Source: Tetradesmus obliquus (taxonomy: Eukaryota; Chlorophyta; Chlorophyceae; Sphaeropleales; Scenedesmaceae). From it: a stretch of 64,000 bases of DNA. The position numbers and the translations under genes are program-made. The notes under the pieces were generated by a model. The model was not told the DNA's origin, made no database searches, and was given only the letters and a program-made list of their open reading frames with translations. The DNA lies in assembly GCA_030272155.1 (NCBI GenBank), contig CP126204.1, forward strand, positions 1-64,000, given 5' to 3'. Shown one piece after another: positions 23,239 through 34,733 of the stretch; within the stretch, counting starts at the first letter, position 1, and each line of letters starts with the position of its first letter.

Positions 23239-24123
23239 GAGCAGCAGCAGCAGCAGTGAGATGCAGCAGTGCGGCATGCGCACGGGCTGTCAGCCAGGGC
23301 CAGCAGGCCTGCTGCATGGGCCTGGCCAGGCTGAGGGCCGCAGGCGCGGTCATGCCGGCTGCCAGGGCTGTGGCAAATGCTGCTGTTTCTGGTCACGCAT
23401 GTGTGAATGTCTCATGTAAAGACCCTCTTCATGGCAGTTGCAACATAAAGTGGCTTGGTGTTTGAGTACAATGCTGGCTGTGAGCGTGTTGGCGGAAAGC
23501 TAGCATGCTCAGCAGTGCTGCTGAGCGCAGCAGGGGCTGATGTTAGGATGAATTGTGACCGTTGCTTCTGATCCTCGCATTGCTATGGGCATTGTAACGG
23601 CACGCATTCTTAAAAATCTGCAGAGGGAGCAACGCTGCCCTTGAAAGCTGTGGGCAGTGATGGGACCATCTAGCTATGTGAGTACGCATTCTATTGCATT
23701 GTGCTTGTAGTGTATGACCTGCATGCACATTGTAACCGTTTTACAGTGCTGCCAGCAGGTGCCATCTGCTGCTGCTCTGCTGAGTCTGCAGGTGACACCA
23801 GCGTACAGACGCCATGGTGCACCTGGCCAGCTGCCAAATACATGTCTGGTGAAAAACACTTTTACGGTCGGATCAAAGTCAGGCGGACGCACTCGTGAAG
23901 TTCAAGGGCCCTTCCTGGGTATAGGTTTGGTCTCAACACGGGATCTCATAGCCGCAGCACCTCACAAGCACCGTTGAAAGGTCTGGTAGCTCTTCCTCAC
24001 ACCCTGATGCTCGTTTTTTGGCCTGGCTCGCGCCGCGGGAGTCACCTTTCGTCGGGGCCCGTACGACTGTGAACTTGCTGTACCCCTCAGCAGCCTGCAG
24101 ATCAGCACCACTAAAGCCTTTTG
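23239..24123. other. Intergenic region after PSMB7
   Basis: 885 bp with no supported exon. A TGTAA lies at 23415-23419, 177 nt after the PSMB7 stop, and is a candidate poly(A) signal. The rest should hold the lipase promoter. Confidence 0.45.
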
Positions 24124-24753
24124 ATGCGTTCTGCAATAGCATACACGGCCTACAGCACCCCCGCTCTGTGCAAGCAGCGGGCACCTTTGGTCCGAGCAGC
24201 GGTGCCGTGCAAGTCCTCCTCCCTGTCTCCTAGGAGGCGTGTCAGCATGGCTGCGGCTGTAACGGAGGGACAGAGACTTCGTGGTCATGGCGAGAGGGGG
24301 TGGGCAGGTGGGTGCTGGGCCTGCAGTGCAGTGAAGCCTCTGCAGCTGCTGCATGCAGGCCTTTGGGCCCCAGTGAGAGTGGATCAAAGTCAATCATGCA
24401 GTTGGCCTAAGGCCTGACTCTTTGGTTACGGATGAAGGCTGAACGGCTCCAGCATGCTGCACGTCAGCATTTGCACTTGCTAGTACAGCCAAGCAAGAAT
24501 GTCAGTGGACATGCATCAAGCACGCTGCGAAGGGTGCTGCGGCGTCACCCGCAACTGTTACATTGGTGCACTGCAACGGCTACTGAACATCGAAACTGCC
24601 CTGCAGCGACAACCACCTCCTCATGAAGCTGCTAATCACACACGCTCACAACCTGAAACATTTGGTGGCCTGCTGAGTCGCTGCTGTTGCTGCCGCTGCT
24701 GATGCTGCTGCCGCTGCTGCTGCTGCTGCTGCCGCTGCTGCTGCTGCTGCTGC

Positions 24754-24792
<39 letters not shown>

Positions 24793-24847
24793 TGCCGCTG
24801 CTGTTGCTGCCGCTGCTGCTGCTGCTGCCGCTGCTGCTGCTGCTGCC

Positions 24848-24886
<39 letters not shown>

Positions 24887-27800
24887 GCTGCTGTTGCTGC
24901 CGCTGCTGCTGCTGCTGCTGTCGTTGCTGCAGAAGCTGGCTGGGACCTGAAGAAGCGCACGTTGAGCGAGAAGCTGCAGAAGCTGGTGTTGACGTACGGC
25001 GAGCTGGCCCAGGCCACGTACGACAACGTGGGCACAGACCGCAGCCAGCCAGCAACGTTTGGCTACTGCCTCATGGAGCAGCAGCCTAACAGGCTGCTGG
25101 CGTACCTGACAGACAAGTACCCGCTGGCGCCTGGGGCAAACGGGCCAGAGCCCAAACTGTGGGGCACTGCCAAAACGTGCGCGCCCAGCTCGCCTGGCCC
25201 CAACACATGCTGTGTCAAGTGCTTGCTGCAGCAGTGCTGCTTCCCTTGCGCGTGGGTGCTTGCTGCTACCAATGAAGCTGAAGCAGGCCAATATGTATGG
25301 GATGTTGGTTGCAGCAACTACTGACAGATGTCTTGATCAGGGTGATCATGGTGGTGACGCCTGCCCTTCAACCACGGCACGCATGCGCGCAGGTATGAGC
25401 TGCCGCCTGTGTGCGTCGAAGACAGCCTGTCGCCCATCTTCTATGCCCGGCCTGGCAAATCAAGCGCCAACAACCCCCCGGTGGCGTGCGGCAAGCTGGG
25501 CGTGCTAGAGGCGGTGAGCAGCTGGTGGCTGGTGCCAGTGTATGAGATGCTGCCAGGTGTGACGGTATTGTTATGATGTGACAGGTTTGTTACAGCTTCC
25601 GCCTGCCAGCTTGCCCATTTTCATACAGGCTACACTTGAGCGGCTCAAGCTCACAGCCTACATCCAGTGTGTTGGTGTGTAGTTCAGCACCACTGACCAT
25701 GGTATTTGAACAATATCCCCCGGGGCCTCGAATGAACAATGAATGCCACGCTGCAGGCTGCCGACAAGGTCTTTGCCACTGTGGCGGGCGCGGCGGCCAC
25801 GTTGGTGGACGGCTCCAACGGCGGGCGGCGCCTCTTTGTGCCAGACCCTGACACCGGCCGCGGCGTGGTGGAGCGCGGCGCGTTCATCGGCTACATCGCC
25901 GTGAGCACCACGAAAGTGCTTGGGGGAGAGGTTGATGTGGCCATTGTGTGGCGCGGCACCATTTTCAAGGAGGAGTGGGAGTCCAACTTTGCATCTGACA
26001 AGCTGGTGAGCAGCAACACCATTGGAGCACGTACGCAGAGCATGGCCTGCAATGCCAACGTCATGTTTAGGCATGCATTGCTGCATTCATGCCATCAATC
26101 AAGCGGGTTGCAGCAGTGCTGACTGCCAGGAATAACAAGATTGGTGAGCTTCATGACACTATTGCTCAGACAAACAGGAGAAGCAGCAGACAGGTGTGGG
26201 TTGGCATGTAGAGCAAGCTTGTTTCCTGACGGCCAGTTGCTGCAGCTGCACCTACTGCTGCTGCTGCTGCTGCTGCTGCCACCCTCGTCAGACCGAGTGG
26301 GTGTCTGACCCCAAGGCAAAAGCCAACTCGCTCAAGCCAGGGGGTGGTGGCGATGACTACAAAGCGCCCAGCCCTACCGAGGTGGGAGTGCATGATGGCT
26401 TCGACGACATCTACAACAGGCGCACCGATCAGCCCGGCTACACGCAGCGCGCCCAGAAGACCCAGGGCTCTAAGGCAGGCCAGCTGTCACCGCGCGAGGT
26501 GGGCCCGGGGTGTTGCCACGACTGCTTGCTGACGCATGCCATGCCGTGGTAGGACGAGCTCCACGTGCTTCTCCTGACTCAGCGCATGACCAGTAGCAGC
26601 TGCTGATGTCCCCAGCAAGCCCGCCCCCAAGCAGCAGCGCCAGCTTGTGCAAGTTGCAGCCCAGCCCAGAGCACAGCTAGGCCCTGCTAGCTGCCTTCCG
26701 GGAACGCAGCCAATGTTGATCGACGCCACACACAGCCTACGATAAACTGTAGCTGGGGTTGCGAGCTTTTACCTTTGAAACTTGACCGCGCTGTTGAGTG
26801 CTCTCGTAATCGAGCTGGCACCGTGTCATGACCTACATTGTCAATGGGGCGAACAATGCACAGAGCGCGTTGCAGATTTGTTACACATGCTTCATGTTTC
26901 AGTTAACTCGGAGCAGCGGTGCATCTGTGTAGCCTGTGCAGTGCAGCCACAAGCGGCCGCTCAGCCATGTCGGGCAAGCAGCTGCATAGTTGCAGGCACA
27001 CCTGCTGTGTACTTGCCGCATGCTAGGCTAGCTGCTGCCCGTGCTGCGCAGGCGCTGCGCATGTGGCTGCCGCGGCTGTTTGAAAAGTACAACGTGACCA
27101 CGGTCACCTGCACGGGCCACAGCCTGGGCGGCGGCCTGGCCACACTGGCAGCTTTTGGCGCGGCTGACCTGCTGGAGAGCAGCTGGGACGGCGCCTGGGC
27201 GGCAGAGCGGAAGAAGGGGGATGGGTGGAAGACAGAGGTGTGACACACTGCTGGCTCAAAACTTGCGGCACATGCTGCCACGCTCCATGTAGGCTTGCCT
27301 GGAACCAGCCACGCTCCATGTAAGCTTGCCTGGAACCATCTTGCAGAGGGAATTTGGTTTGTGTATGACGTGATCCGCAAAAGGAGGTGCATGGGGCAGC
27401 CTCGCAGCAGTGCCTTCTATGTTGCTGTGAGCATCGCTGTCCGTCCGCTATTGCAAAACGGAACATGCTAACATGGGCGTGTTAGAGCAGGTGACCGCTA
27501 GCACTGGCTGCAACTGCTGAACGTGACTAGCTTGTGTGCTGCCGTGCAGGCCAAGCCCAAGGTGTCGCTCTTCTCCTTTGCCTCGCCCCGTGTGGGCAAC
27601 TACACCTTTGGCCAGACCATGCGCAAGCGCGTGGCGGTCATGCGCGTGGTCAACAAGGGAGATGTGGTGCCGCTGGTGCCAGGTGCGCGGCAGGCGTTGT
27701 TTGGGCGCTTGCAGGGCGCACGCACCACATGCGCTGCGTTGATGCAGCCACTGTGGCAGAACAAGCGGTGCATATGAACCATGCAGCTGCTAGCCAACAG

Positions 27801-28750
27801 CTTATCATCTGTGTTTTTGGTTGTTCTCACCAGCTTCAACGCAGCTGTCTCATAACAAACAGGCGGCCTAGCCTCACACTCCCTCAAACGCCGCCTGCCG
27901 CAGGCATCGTGGTGCAGGGGCTGTCGTGGCTGGTGGAGGCAGTGCCTAGGGCGGGCAAGCGCGCAGCCATCGACAGCAACAGCTGGCTGGTGCAGGGCTG
28001 CCAGGCGCTGTACTACTGGGTCAGCCGCGCCACCAGCCTGCTGTACCCTGACAAGTACGGCTACTTCCATGTGGGCCAGGTGCTGCTGCTGGACACGGGT
28101 GACGCGACAGGCACGGTCAGGCCAGGCGCTGGCAAGCACAACCTGGAGGTGTGTTGTTTGTTAGGGTTGCACTTGTACAATAGGCAGCATGCTACTATCA
28201 ACCTGCACCTTGTGTGGATTTCTGCAACTGATAGATGCTCAGTACCCTGTGCGTTGCACCTGCTGCGTGCACGGTGCGTTGTACGATATGCAAAGCACCG
28301 TTCAAATGGCACAGCAGCAAACGCAGGCATTGCAAACCCTGCTGCAACGTGTTGGGTTGGAATCACAGGCAGGTGTGGAGCAACAGCACATGTCCTAGGG
28401 GTCGGACTTGAGTTCCACATTCAACGTTGCCTGTATGCCTTCTGCTCTGTTGTGCGCTGCAGCTGCACCTGCACCTGGTGTCACGGCTGGGCCAGCGGCC
28501 AGGCATGCCGCGCAACCCGCTGCTGATGAACAAGCATGGCGACCAGTGGACCAACGATGACGCGCCCGCAGACTGGTGGCATGCACCGCTGCGCCGCCAC
28601 TGCACGCAACTGCCTGACGGCCGATGGACACATTTAAGAGCGTATCCCGCTACGGCCCCTGTAGGCGTGCCGGCACCCGCTACAGCCCCTGCAGAGGTGG
28701 CCGCGCCAGCTGCGGCCCCTGCAGGCGTGGCGGCTGCTGATGACGGCTAG
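24124..28750 (+). CDS. Class 3 lipase, probably plastid-targeted
   Basis: An alpha/beta-hydrolase of the fungal-lipase-like class 3 family, as in plant DAD1-type acylhydrolases. Nine exons join in frame to about 618 aa: 24124-24307, 24933-25176, 25393-25513, 25757-26005, 26292-26498, 27052-27237, 27550-27682, 27904-28148 and 28463-28750. Exon 1 begins MRSAIAYTAYSTPALCKQRA, then PLVRAAVPCKSSSLSPRRR, a typical chloroplast transit peptide. The core has LTYGELAQATYDNVG, DVAIVWRGT and CTGHSLGGGLATLAAFGA. The nucleophile is Ser359, the likely acid is Asp435 (NKGDVVP) and the likely base is His520 (GKHNLE). A proline/alanine repeat ends the protein. Exon 1 rests on phase and transit-peptide character. 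The exon 2 donor at 25176 was chosen to keep phase. The substrate cannot be told; galactolipid or triacylglycerol are both possible. Confidence 0.87.
24676..24930. repeat. CTG/CCG-type microsatellite in lipase intron 1
   Basis: About 250 bp of almost pure CTG triplets with regular CCG and TTG interruptions. The run ends at the splice acceptor before lipase exon 2. It could serve as an oversized pyrimidine-rich tract. Read as protein it gives only Leu, Gln, Ser or Ala homopolymers depending on frame, so I do not treat it as coding. Confidence 0.93.
27264..27338. repeat. Short tandem duplication in lipase intron 6
   Basis: A roughly 33-bp unit beginning CCACGCTCCATGTA and ending TTGCCTGGAACCA occurs twice in tandem with one substitution, inside the intron after the GHSLGG exon. 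Confidence 0.75.
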
Positions 28751-29895
28751 GCGGCAGCCTGGCTGCAGGCATGTTCGGCTAAGCTGCTGCTGACACAGCA
28801 CCACGCAAACCTGGCACATTCATGGTGCAGCAGGCAACATGCAGCCGCTTACAGCTCCAGTTGGGTGAAGAACTTGTGCATACCTTCGTCAGCGACTGAC
28901 TGGGAATGCTGCTTTTGCAAGGGGAAGATGGCCAATTCTGTTGGGGCCCAAATGCTACAAGTAAGCATATATGCTTATATAGGCCCCACTAAAGCCCGAT
29001 CAAGGATTGGGCATGCGCCTCAAGATTGGCCTGGTTCATGAGCAGGTGGTCAATGTTCTGGCAAGCCTTGCTGGGCATTGTGATGCTTTGATTTGTCAAC
29101 AACTTGATGGGGCCCATCTGAGACAGTTGGCAATCAACCTAGCATCCCATCTGCAGGTTGTCCATAGCTGTGAACCCCCTCAACCTTGTGTGATCAGCCA
29201 TAACACAGCACCATATAAAGAAAGTTGCCAATTGCATTCATTACAAGCATAAGCATGATGCAACATAATGCGTACTCACATGGCAAGAAGTGGTCCCCCG
29301 AAAGGCCACCATGGCTGCTGAACGTCAGATTAGCATGTGCAGCTCCTGCTTCTGCTCCTATGTTGCCTAGTATTTACCTGCAATCATAACAACACCTCTA
29401 GCACCAACGGCCTCAGGCTATTGCCTGACCCACACGTACAAAGAGGAGTGATACACTCATGGGGTGTCCTTGGTTGCTTTCCCCGTGAGGTCAACACCCT
29501 GGGTTCTACGGTGCCGGGTTACATGATAGCACCAGGAACATGCACCGTGCACGGTGTCATGCAGACATTGCGTACAGATAGTCGTCAGGATATGACACCG
29601 TGTAACAGTCGTCGTATATTTACACAGAATGCTGAACCACGAGGTGAATGCATATGTTGGCTCTGGTTCAATGTACATGCAGTCGTCAGATGCTGAGGCA
29701 ACCTTGTGAATACTGCTACCCACAATGCCACAGTCACACACGCTGTGTGCCTGCCAGCACAGCAAGTACACCAGCAGCGAACACCTGTAAAACACAGCAC
29801 GTGTACAGCAGCCAAACTTGAGCAGCCAATCACGCCAGCCGCAACATGCGGGCCTAAACATGTCCAGGTCCTGTACCAGACAGGCATCCCCCGCG
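28751..29895. other. Convergent intergenic region, lipase and metaxin
   Basis: 1.15 kb between two convergent genes. It is AT-richer than the exons and includes a small palindrome, AAGCATATATGCTTATA, at about 28963-28979. Short open frames are present, but none resembles a family or has codon use like the neighbours. Confidence 0.45.
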
Positions 29896-32698
29896 CTACT
29901 GCACATCATCATCATCGTCATCGTCCATGCCCTCGCCCTCGTCATCCTCCAGCGTGGTGATGCTGAAGTAGTGCCCGCCCAGCAGCACGTAGCCGCCCAC
30001 GGCAGCAGCAGCGCCCGCCAGCCAGTACTGGCTGCCGCGCCACATGCGCACATCCTCCACTGTGGGCGGCGGCTTGGGCGCGCTGGACGCACCCTGCAGG
30101 AGCGACGGCAACAGTGCACGGCAGCAGGGTCAGATGCAGTGTGGCACGTCTCAGGATGCACCACCTGGCCATGCACAACACTGTCACGTATGCATGCAGC
30201 AGCAGGCTGCGCGGCTGCCATGCATGGCCGTCACACGATGCAGCGCGCGCAGAACAGGCTGCGGCAGCCAGGTGCGCTCCGAGCAGCAGTGCGCGTTGAC
30301 GTGCCCACCTGCGCTGCGTCCGACCAGCTGCCGCCGTCGTCCATGGGGGGTGGCGGCATGGCTGTGGCGAAGAAGTCCTCCAGGATGCCATCCACGTAAC
30401 TGGCCAGCACCGGCAGCCGGCCCACCTGGCGGGGCAGTCACGGCAACAGGCAGCAGCCATGATGTTTGTCAGCAGCAGCCACTGCCGTGCATGCCGCGCA
30501 GCGCAGCAGAGATTACGATGATGTGCATGCATAAGGGTGCTTGAGATGGTCGACGAGCTGCAGCTCTGCTGACTGCACAGGGTCACAGGCGGCAGCAAGG
30601 CCTGCAGCAGCAGTGGGGCTCCAGGCAGCACAGCTCAACAGCGCTGCACAGCATGCCCAACAGCACTGCAGCTCACACACGCCATGTCGCGCTGTATGCT
30701 GGTGCAGGCCAGCAGCTTGGCTGCAGGCCAGCGCTGCACCAGCCCACCCACCTTGTCCCGCAGCACTGGCGCCGCCACCGGCGAGTGCCTGTAGAAGGCC
30801 AGGTGCCCAAACAGCAGCGCGTCCAGGCTGCTGGGGCGGTCCCCGAAGAAGAAGCGGCCCGATGAGGCGCGCAGCCTGTCGGCAACAGCAGACAGCACCT
30901 CCACTGCACTCTGGTAGGCCTGCAAGATCAGGCGCAGCAGGCAGCAGCAGCAGCAGCAGCAGGTGTAAGGAACATGAGCTGAAAGGCGGCCAGGCAAGCA
31001 CGATGATACAAATCACCAAGCAAAGACCAAATGCCACTGTACAGTGCGGCCGACTCAAGCCATTCTCTTTTCGACTTCGGCATGTCACAGAGCCTGCTGC
31101 ATGTTTCCATGCAGCGCTGTTCAGCTGCAGCAGCCCACACATGTAAGGCAGCAGCGCTGCACATCAGCAATGTGAGACATGACGAGGGCTGGCTGTGGTG
31201 TAGTGATGAGGCTGCCCTGCGCCCTGCGCCCCCCCCCCCCCCCCACCTTGAAGCCGTCTATGCTGCCCAGCAGCTTGGCCATCTCGTTGCGCTGGCTCCA
31301 CGGCACGATGTAGCTCAGAGGGAACGGCAGCTGAGAGCCATATGCGGCCTGGCAGCAGCAGCGGCAGCAGCAGCAGCATGAAGGGCAGAAGCAAGCGTGC
31401 GCGTTGCTGGGTGGTAACAGCATCTATGCTGCTCGCACTGATGAAGCACTGCTGCTGATGTACGCCCAGACATCACCACTGCAGCCACTTCTGCAGTTGC
31501 TGCTGCTGCCTGCCTGCCTGCATGCCTGCCTGCCTGCCTGCCTGGCAGCTTCATCCCAGCACACACATAGCTGCAGTTCTCAGGCATGGCACTTGACTGT
31601 GCGCAACACTGCGCCCAGCACCCGCCGACTGCTGGCAGTGCACTGCTGCATCGGCCTGCCCTGTGGGCTGGCACACTGACCTGGACTCCGCGCATCATGC
31701 TGCTGCTGGCCAGCATGCTGACAATGCGGTGCCACTGCTGCCACCAAACCTTCTCCCAGTGTGGCGGCCCACCAATCGCACCTGCCGCCTCAACCCCACC
31801 CACTCCCCAGCCCCCAATCTCCAGAACGCACCTTCCTGAACTCTCCAAAGCCGCGCTTCTCTATCCACGTGGTGTAGTGCGTGGCAGTGTCCAGCTTGGC
31901 CTGCAGCAGCGTGGCAAACGCCAGCAGCTCCGCACGCTGCGGAGGCGCCAGCCAGGCGTCCAGGTCACCCGCGCCGCTGGCTGCCAGCGCTGCTATGATG
32001 GCGCGTGCTGCTGCCAGGTCACCCGCCTCGCTGGCTGCCGGCACCTCACTGCCCAGGTCTAGCGCGGGTATCACGCCTGGTGGCGCGTGGCAGCATGCGC
32101 GGGCGCGTGGTGTGTGGGGTGCAGGCAGTGGCAGTGGTTGTGGGTGTTCATGTTGTTGCTGCTGTTGCTGCTGCTATTGAGGGAGGCCCTGAACACCATG
32201 TAGCTCCGCGCTGCTGCTGGACACTGCTGCTGTGCTCAAGCCTCAGCACAACTGCCCATGCTGAAGACAAGGGCATGCACGCAAGCATACTGGCGTGTGC
32301 ACAGCAGCTGCAGTGTGGTGACAGCTGTGTTGCAGCTTTCTGCAACTGTCCATTTGCTGCTGCTGCTTGCTGTTGGCGCCGCTACAAACTGCCGCTCGCG
32401 CACCCATCCGCCCCTCACCCGCCCCTCACCTGTTGGTGTGCTGGATGAGCTGCACTCCTGGCAGAAGAACTGCACCTTGGCCAGCCTCAGCGCTGCCTGC
32501 ACGACACACGGCACTAGGTGTAACACTTCATGCAGTGTGCTGATCCTGTCCTCATGTCTGCTGGAGCAACGCTGCAGGTGCCGCCATCACCCCGCTTGTA
32601 CTGTTCAGTTGTACCTCTGCTTGCAATGAAGCTGCTGTAAGGGAGGGCAGGCCGGCATGGCCAGGCCACTTGTAAAGGACTATAGTTCTTTCTGTCAT
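29896..32698 (-). CDS. MTX: Metaxin, mitochondrial outer-membrane SAM-complex subunit
   Basis: Metaxin works with Sam50 to insert beta-barrel proteins into the mitochondrial outer membrane. Seven exons join in frame to about 351 aa: 32698-32615, 32496-32430, 32076-31832, 31348-31247, 30919-30677, 30425-30309 and 30093-29896. The thioredoxin-like N-domain reads MTERTIVLYKWPGHAGLPSL, continues LRLAKVQFFCQECSS and PTGVIPALDLG. The GST-like C-domain contains FFFGDRPSSLDALLFGHLAF, the most conserved metaxin/GST motif. A single membrane segment (LAGAAAAVGGYVLLGG, about residues 311-326) near the C-terminus would anchor it, followed by a very acidic tail (MDDDDDDD). Plant metaxin is similar in length. 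The ATG choice rests on the match of VLYKWPG to the family start. Confidence 0.92.
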
Positions 32699-33401
32699 TA
32701 TGAAACAACGGATCGGGCTAGGGAAGGCTGCTGTTGCTATTGAGTGTCAGGTGGGCACCAGATGCTGCTTCTGCAAGTGATCCTCTCAACCGCATCACGA
32801 CGGCAGCAGCAGCGGTCATGGTTTTCGCGTTGAATAACATTACTAAGCAGCAATCGTGTGTCGGACTTGGCTGGAACCCGAGTACTTGGTTCTCTGCTAA
32901 AGCTCAAGGGTACTCTGCTGCTGACAAGGACCTAGGCCGGCAGGTGGCTCGACCATGTAGCTGCCTCATGCCGTCCAACCACACTCTCAAGTAGCTGTGT
33001 AGCCTTCCGTCAGGATATGCCGAGGCAATGCAGTGAGGTTTGAAGTAAGCAAATGTCATGGGGCCCCAGGACAGTGCTTGAAGGCAAGCAAAGTTGCCCA
33101 AGGCCGCCGCACACGGAGCTCGGATTGTCCTTAGACGAGTGAACGAGGGCGTGCCGGTCCGCATGTCTGTACCAAGGTGCGATTCCCAGTCGCTCGGTCT
33201 TCCCGCTGCCCGAGCTATTGCATCTTGTTGCAGCGTCTGCCGCCTGTCCCTGTTAACTGAAACGTCAACTCAAGTGCTTTGTAGTGTTTAGGAATTGGGT
33301 GGACGCAGCTCAAATACCCTGTTTGCTGCACAGCTGACAGCAGCAGCAGATTCCTTCAACGTGCATGTTGCCTGACCGTGCCATGCAGGTTCGTTACAGA
33401 C
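32699..33401. other. Shared upstream region of metaxin and the FCP1-like phosphatase
   Basis: 703 bp between divergent genes, presumably a bidirectional promoter. A splice-acceptor-like TGCAG lies at 33384-33388, before the phosphatase ATG, so an extra upstream phosphatase exon cannot be excluded. Confidence 0.45.
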
Positions 33402-34733
33402 ATGCCTATTCATCTTGCTGCCGTGGAGATCAGCAGCAATGCCAGCGCACCCCTGCTGAAGCTCCAGCAGCTGCAGCTTTCAACCGCTGCACTTCTGCTG
33501 GGACTGTGGCAGCTCCTGCAAGGCCTCACCATAGCCTTGCTGGCCTCCCTTGTGGCCAAGACAGCAGCAGCGAAATCCTCGCTGAAGGAGAATGCGCGCT
33601 GCTCGCTGCTGCTACTGAAGCATGCATCACGCAGCACCACAGGGCACATTGCCACATGGCTCCCCATTCATATCAGAAGCAGTAGCAGCAGGGGCGCTGC
33701 TAGGACTTGCAGGAGCAAGGTCTGCGTCCCAGCGGTGGAAGATGATAGAGTTTGCAGCCACGGCCAGCAGCAGCTGCGGCTTCAGGGGCCAGATACCAGC
33801 ACAACGGCTGTGTGTGCTGCAGATACAGCTGCAGACGTGAAGCAGCAGCGCTGCCTGCTGTTGCCACCGCGGTTGCCACACCATAGTGGGCGGCTGACTG
33901 TGGTGTTGGACCTGGATGAGACCCTGCTGTGCACCTACAGGCTGCAGCAGGGCTCAGACAGCGTGCAGCTGGTGCCAAACAACAGCAGTAGTCCTAGCGG
34001 TGGCAGCAGCAGGCGACACTCGCTGGCGTCCATGTTTTTCAGCAGCGCTAGCAGCCTATGTAGCAGTGCCAGTAGCCGACGGAGCAGCTGCGGCGGCAGC
34101 AGCGCCAGCTACAGCGTGACGTGCAGCAGCCCTTGCGAGGGCACGCTGGGCATGCTGGGCAGGGAGGTGGGCGCCACCTGCTGGCTGCACTACACACCCA
34201 CCACCAGCAGCAGCAGCAGCAGCCATAGCAGCAGTAGCGGCGCCACCACCACCTTGGCGGTGTTTGAGCGGCCTGGCGTGCGCCAGTTCCTGCAGGAGCT
34301 GTCCTCGTTTGCGGAGGTGGTGCTGTTCACGGCCGCCAGCGCAGCGTACGCGGCGCCCCTGGCCGACCTGCTGGACCCGCAGCGGCAGCTGTTTGCGGCG
34401 CGCCTGTACGGCGACGCGTGCGTGGCGGCTGGCGGCCGGGCCGGCGTGAAGGACCTGAGCGGGCTGGGCCGGGCGCTGGGCCGCGTAGTGCTGGTGGACA
34501 ACTCTCCCTACAGCTTCCTGCTGCAGCCCGCCAATGGCCTGCCCTGCCTGCCCTTCCACGGCCAGCGCGGGGATGGGCAGCTGCTGGGCGTGATCCTGCC
34601 GCTGCTGCGCAGCCTGGCGCAGCTGGGCGGCGACATTCGGCCGCTGCTGGAGGCCAAGTTCCGCGTGCGCGGCTGGCTGGCCAGCAAGGGCGTGGAGCCG
34701 CCACCCGAGCAGGGCGACGAGCTGTGGGGCTGA
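33402..34733 (+). CDS. FCP1/SCP-type (NLI-interacting factor) phosphatase, membrane-anchored
   Basis: HAD-superfamily protein phosphatase of the CTD small phosphatase group. One continuous open frame encodes 443 aa, unusual among these intron-rich neighbours. The catalytic motif VVLDLDETLL places the nucleophile at Asp170, with Asp172 two residues on. Further family blocks are VFERPGVRQFLQELSSFAEV, VLFTAASAAYAAPLADLLDP, VVLVDNSPYSFLLQPANG and the terminal HAD-like segment. A hydrophobic stretch near residues 27-50 (LSTAALLLGLWQLL, then IALLASLVA) resembles the N-terminal anchor of Dullard/CTDNEP1. A Ser/Gly-rich insert of about 100 residues separates DLDETL from the rest of the domain. The upstream GTG-started extension of the frame was not used. 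Substrates in algae are unknown. Confidence 0.85.
   Translation: MPIHLAAVEISSNASAPLLKLQQLQLSTAALLLGLWQLLQGLTIALLASLVAKTAAAKSSLKENARCSLLLLKHASRSTTGHIATWLPIHIRSSSSRGAARTCRSKVCVPAVEDDRVCSHGQQQLRLQGPDTSTTAVCAADTAADVKQQRCLLLPPRLPHHSGRLTVVLDLDETLLCTYRLQQGSDSVQLVPNNSSSPSGGSSRRHSLASMFFSSASSLCSSASSRRSSCGGSSASYSVTCSSPCEGTLGMLGREVGATCWLHYTPTTSSSSSSHSSSSGATTTLAVFERPGVRQFLQELSSFAEVVLFTAASAAYAAPLADLLDPQRQLFAARLYGDACVAAGGRAGVKDLSGLGRALGRVVLVDNSPYSFLLQPANGLPCLPFHGQRGDGQLLGVILPLLRSLAQLGGDIRPLLEAKFRVRGWLASKGVEPPPEQGDELWG

Noticed and set aside
24632..25291. Long minus-strand poly-Ser/Gln/Ala frames over the CTG tract
   Set aside because: Homopolymer readings in three frames come from the microsatellite; the plus strand carries the lipase intron and exon 2.
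29007..29252. 81-codon plus-strand open frame
   Set aside because: It looks superficially protein-like, but no ATG-context, splice partner or recognised family could be found; a transposon relic is possible.
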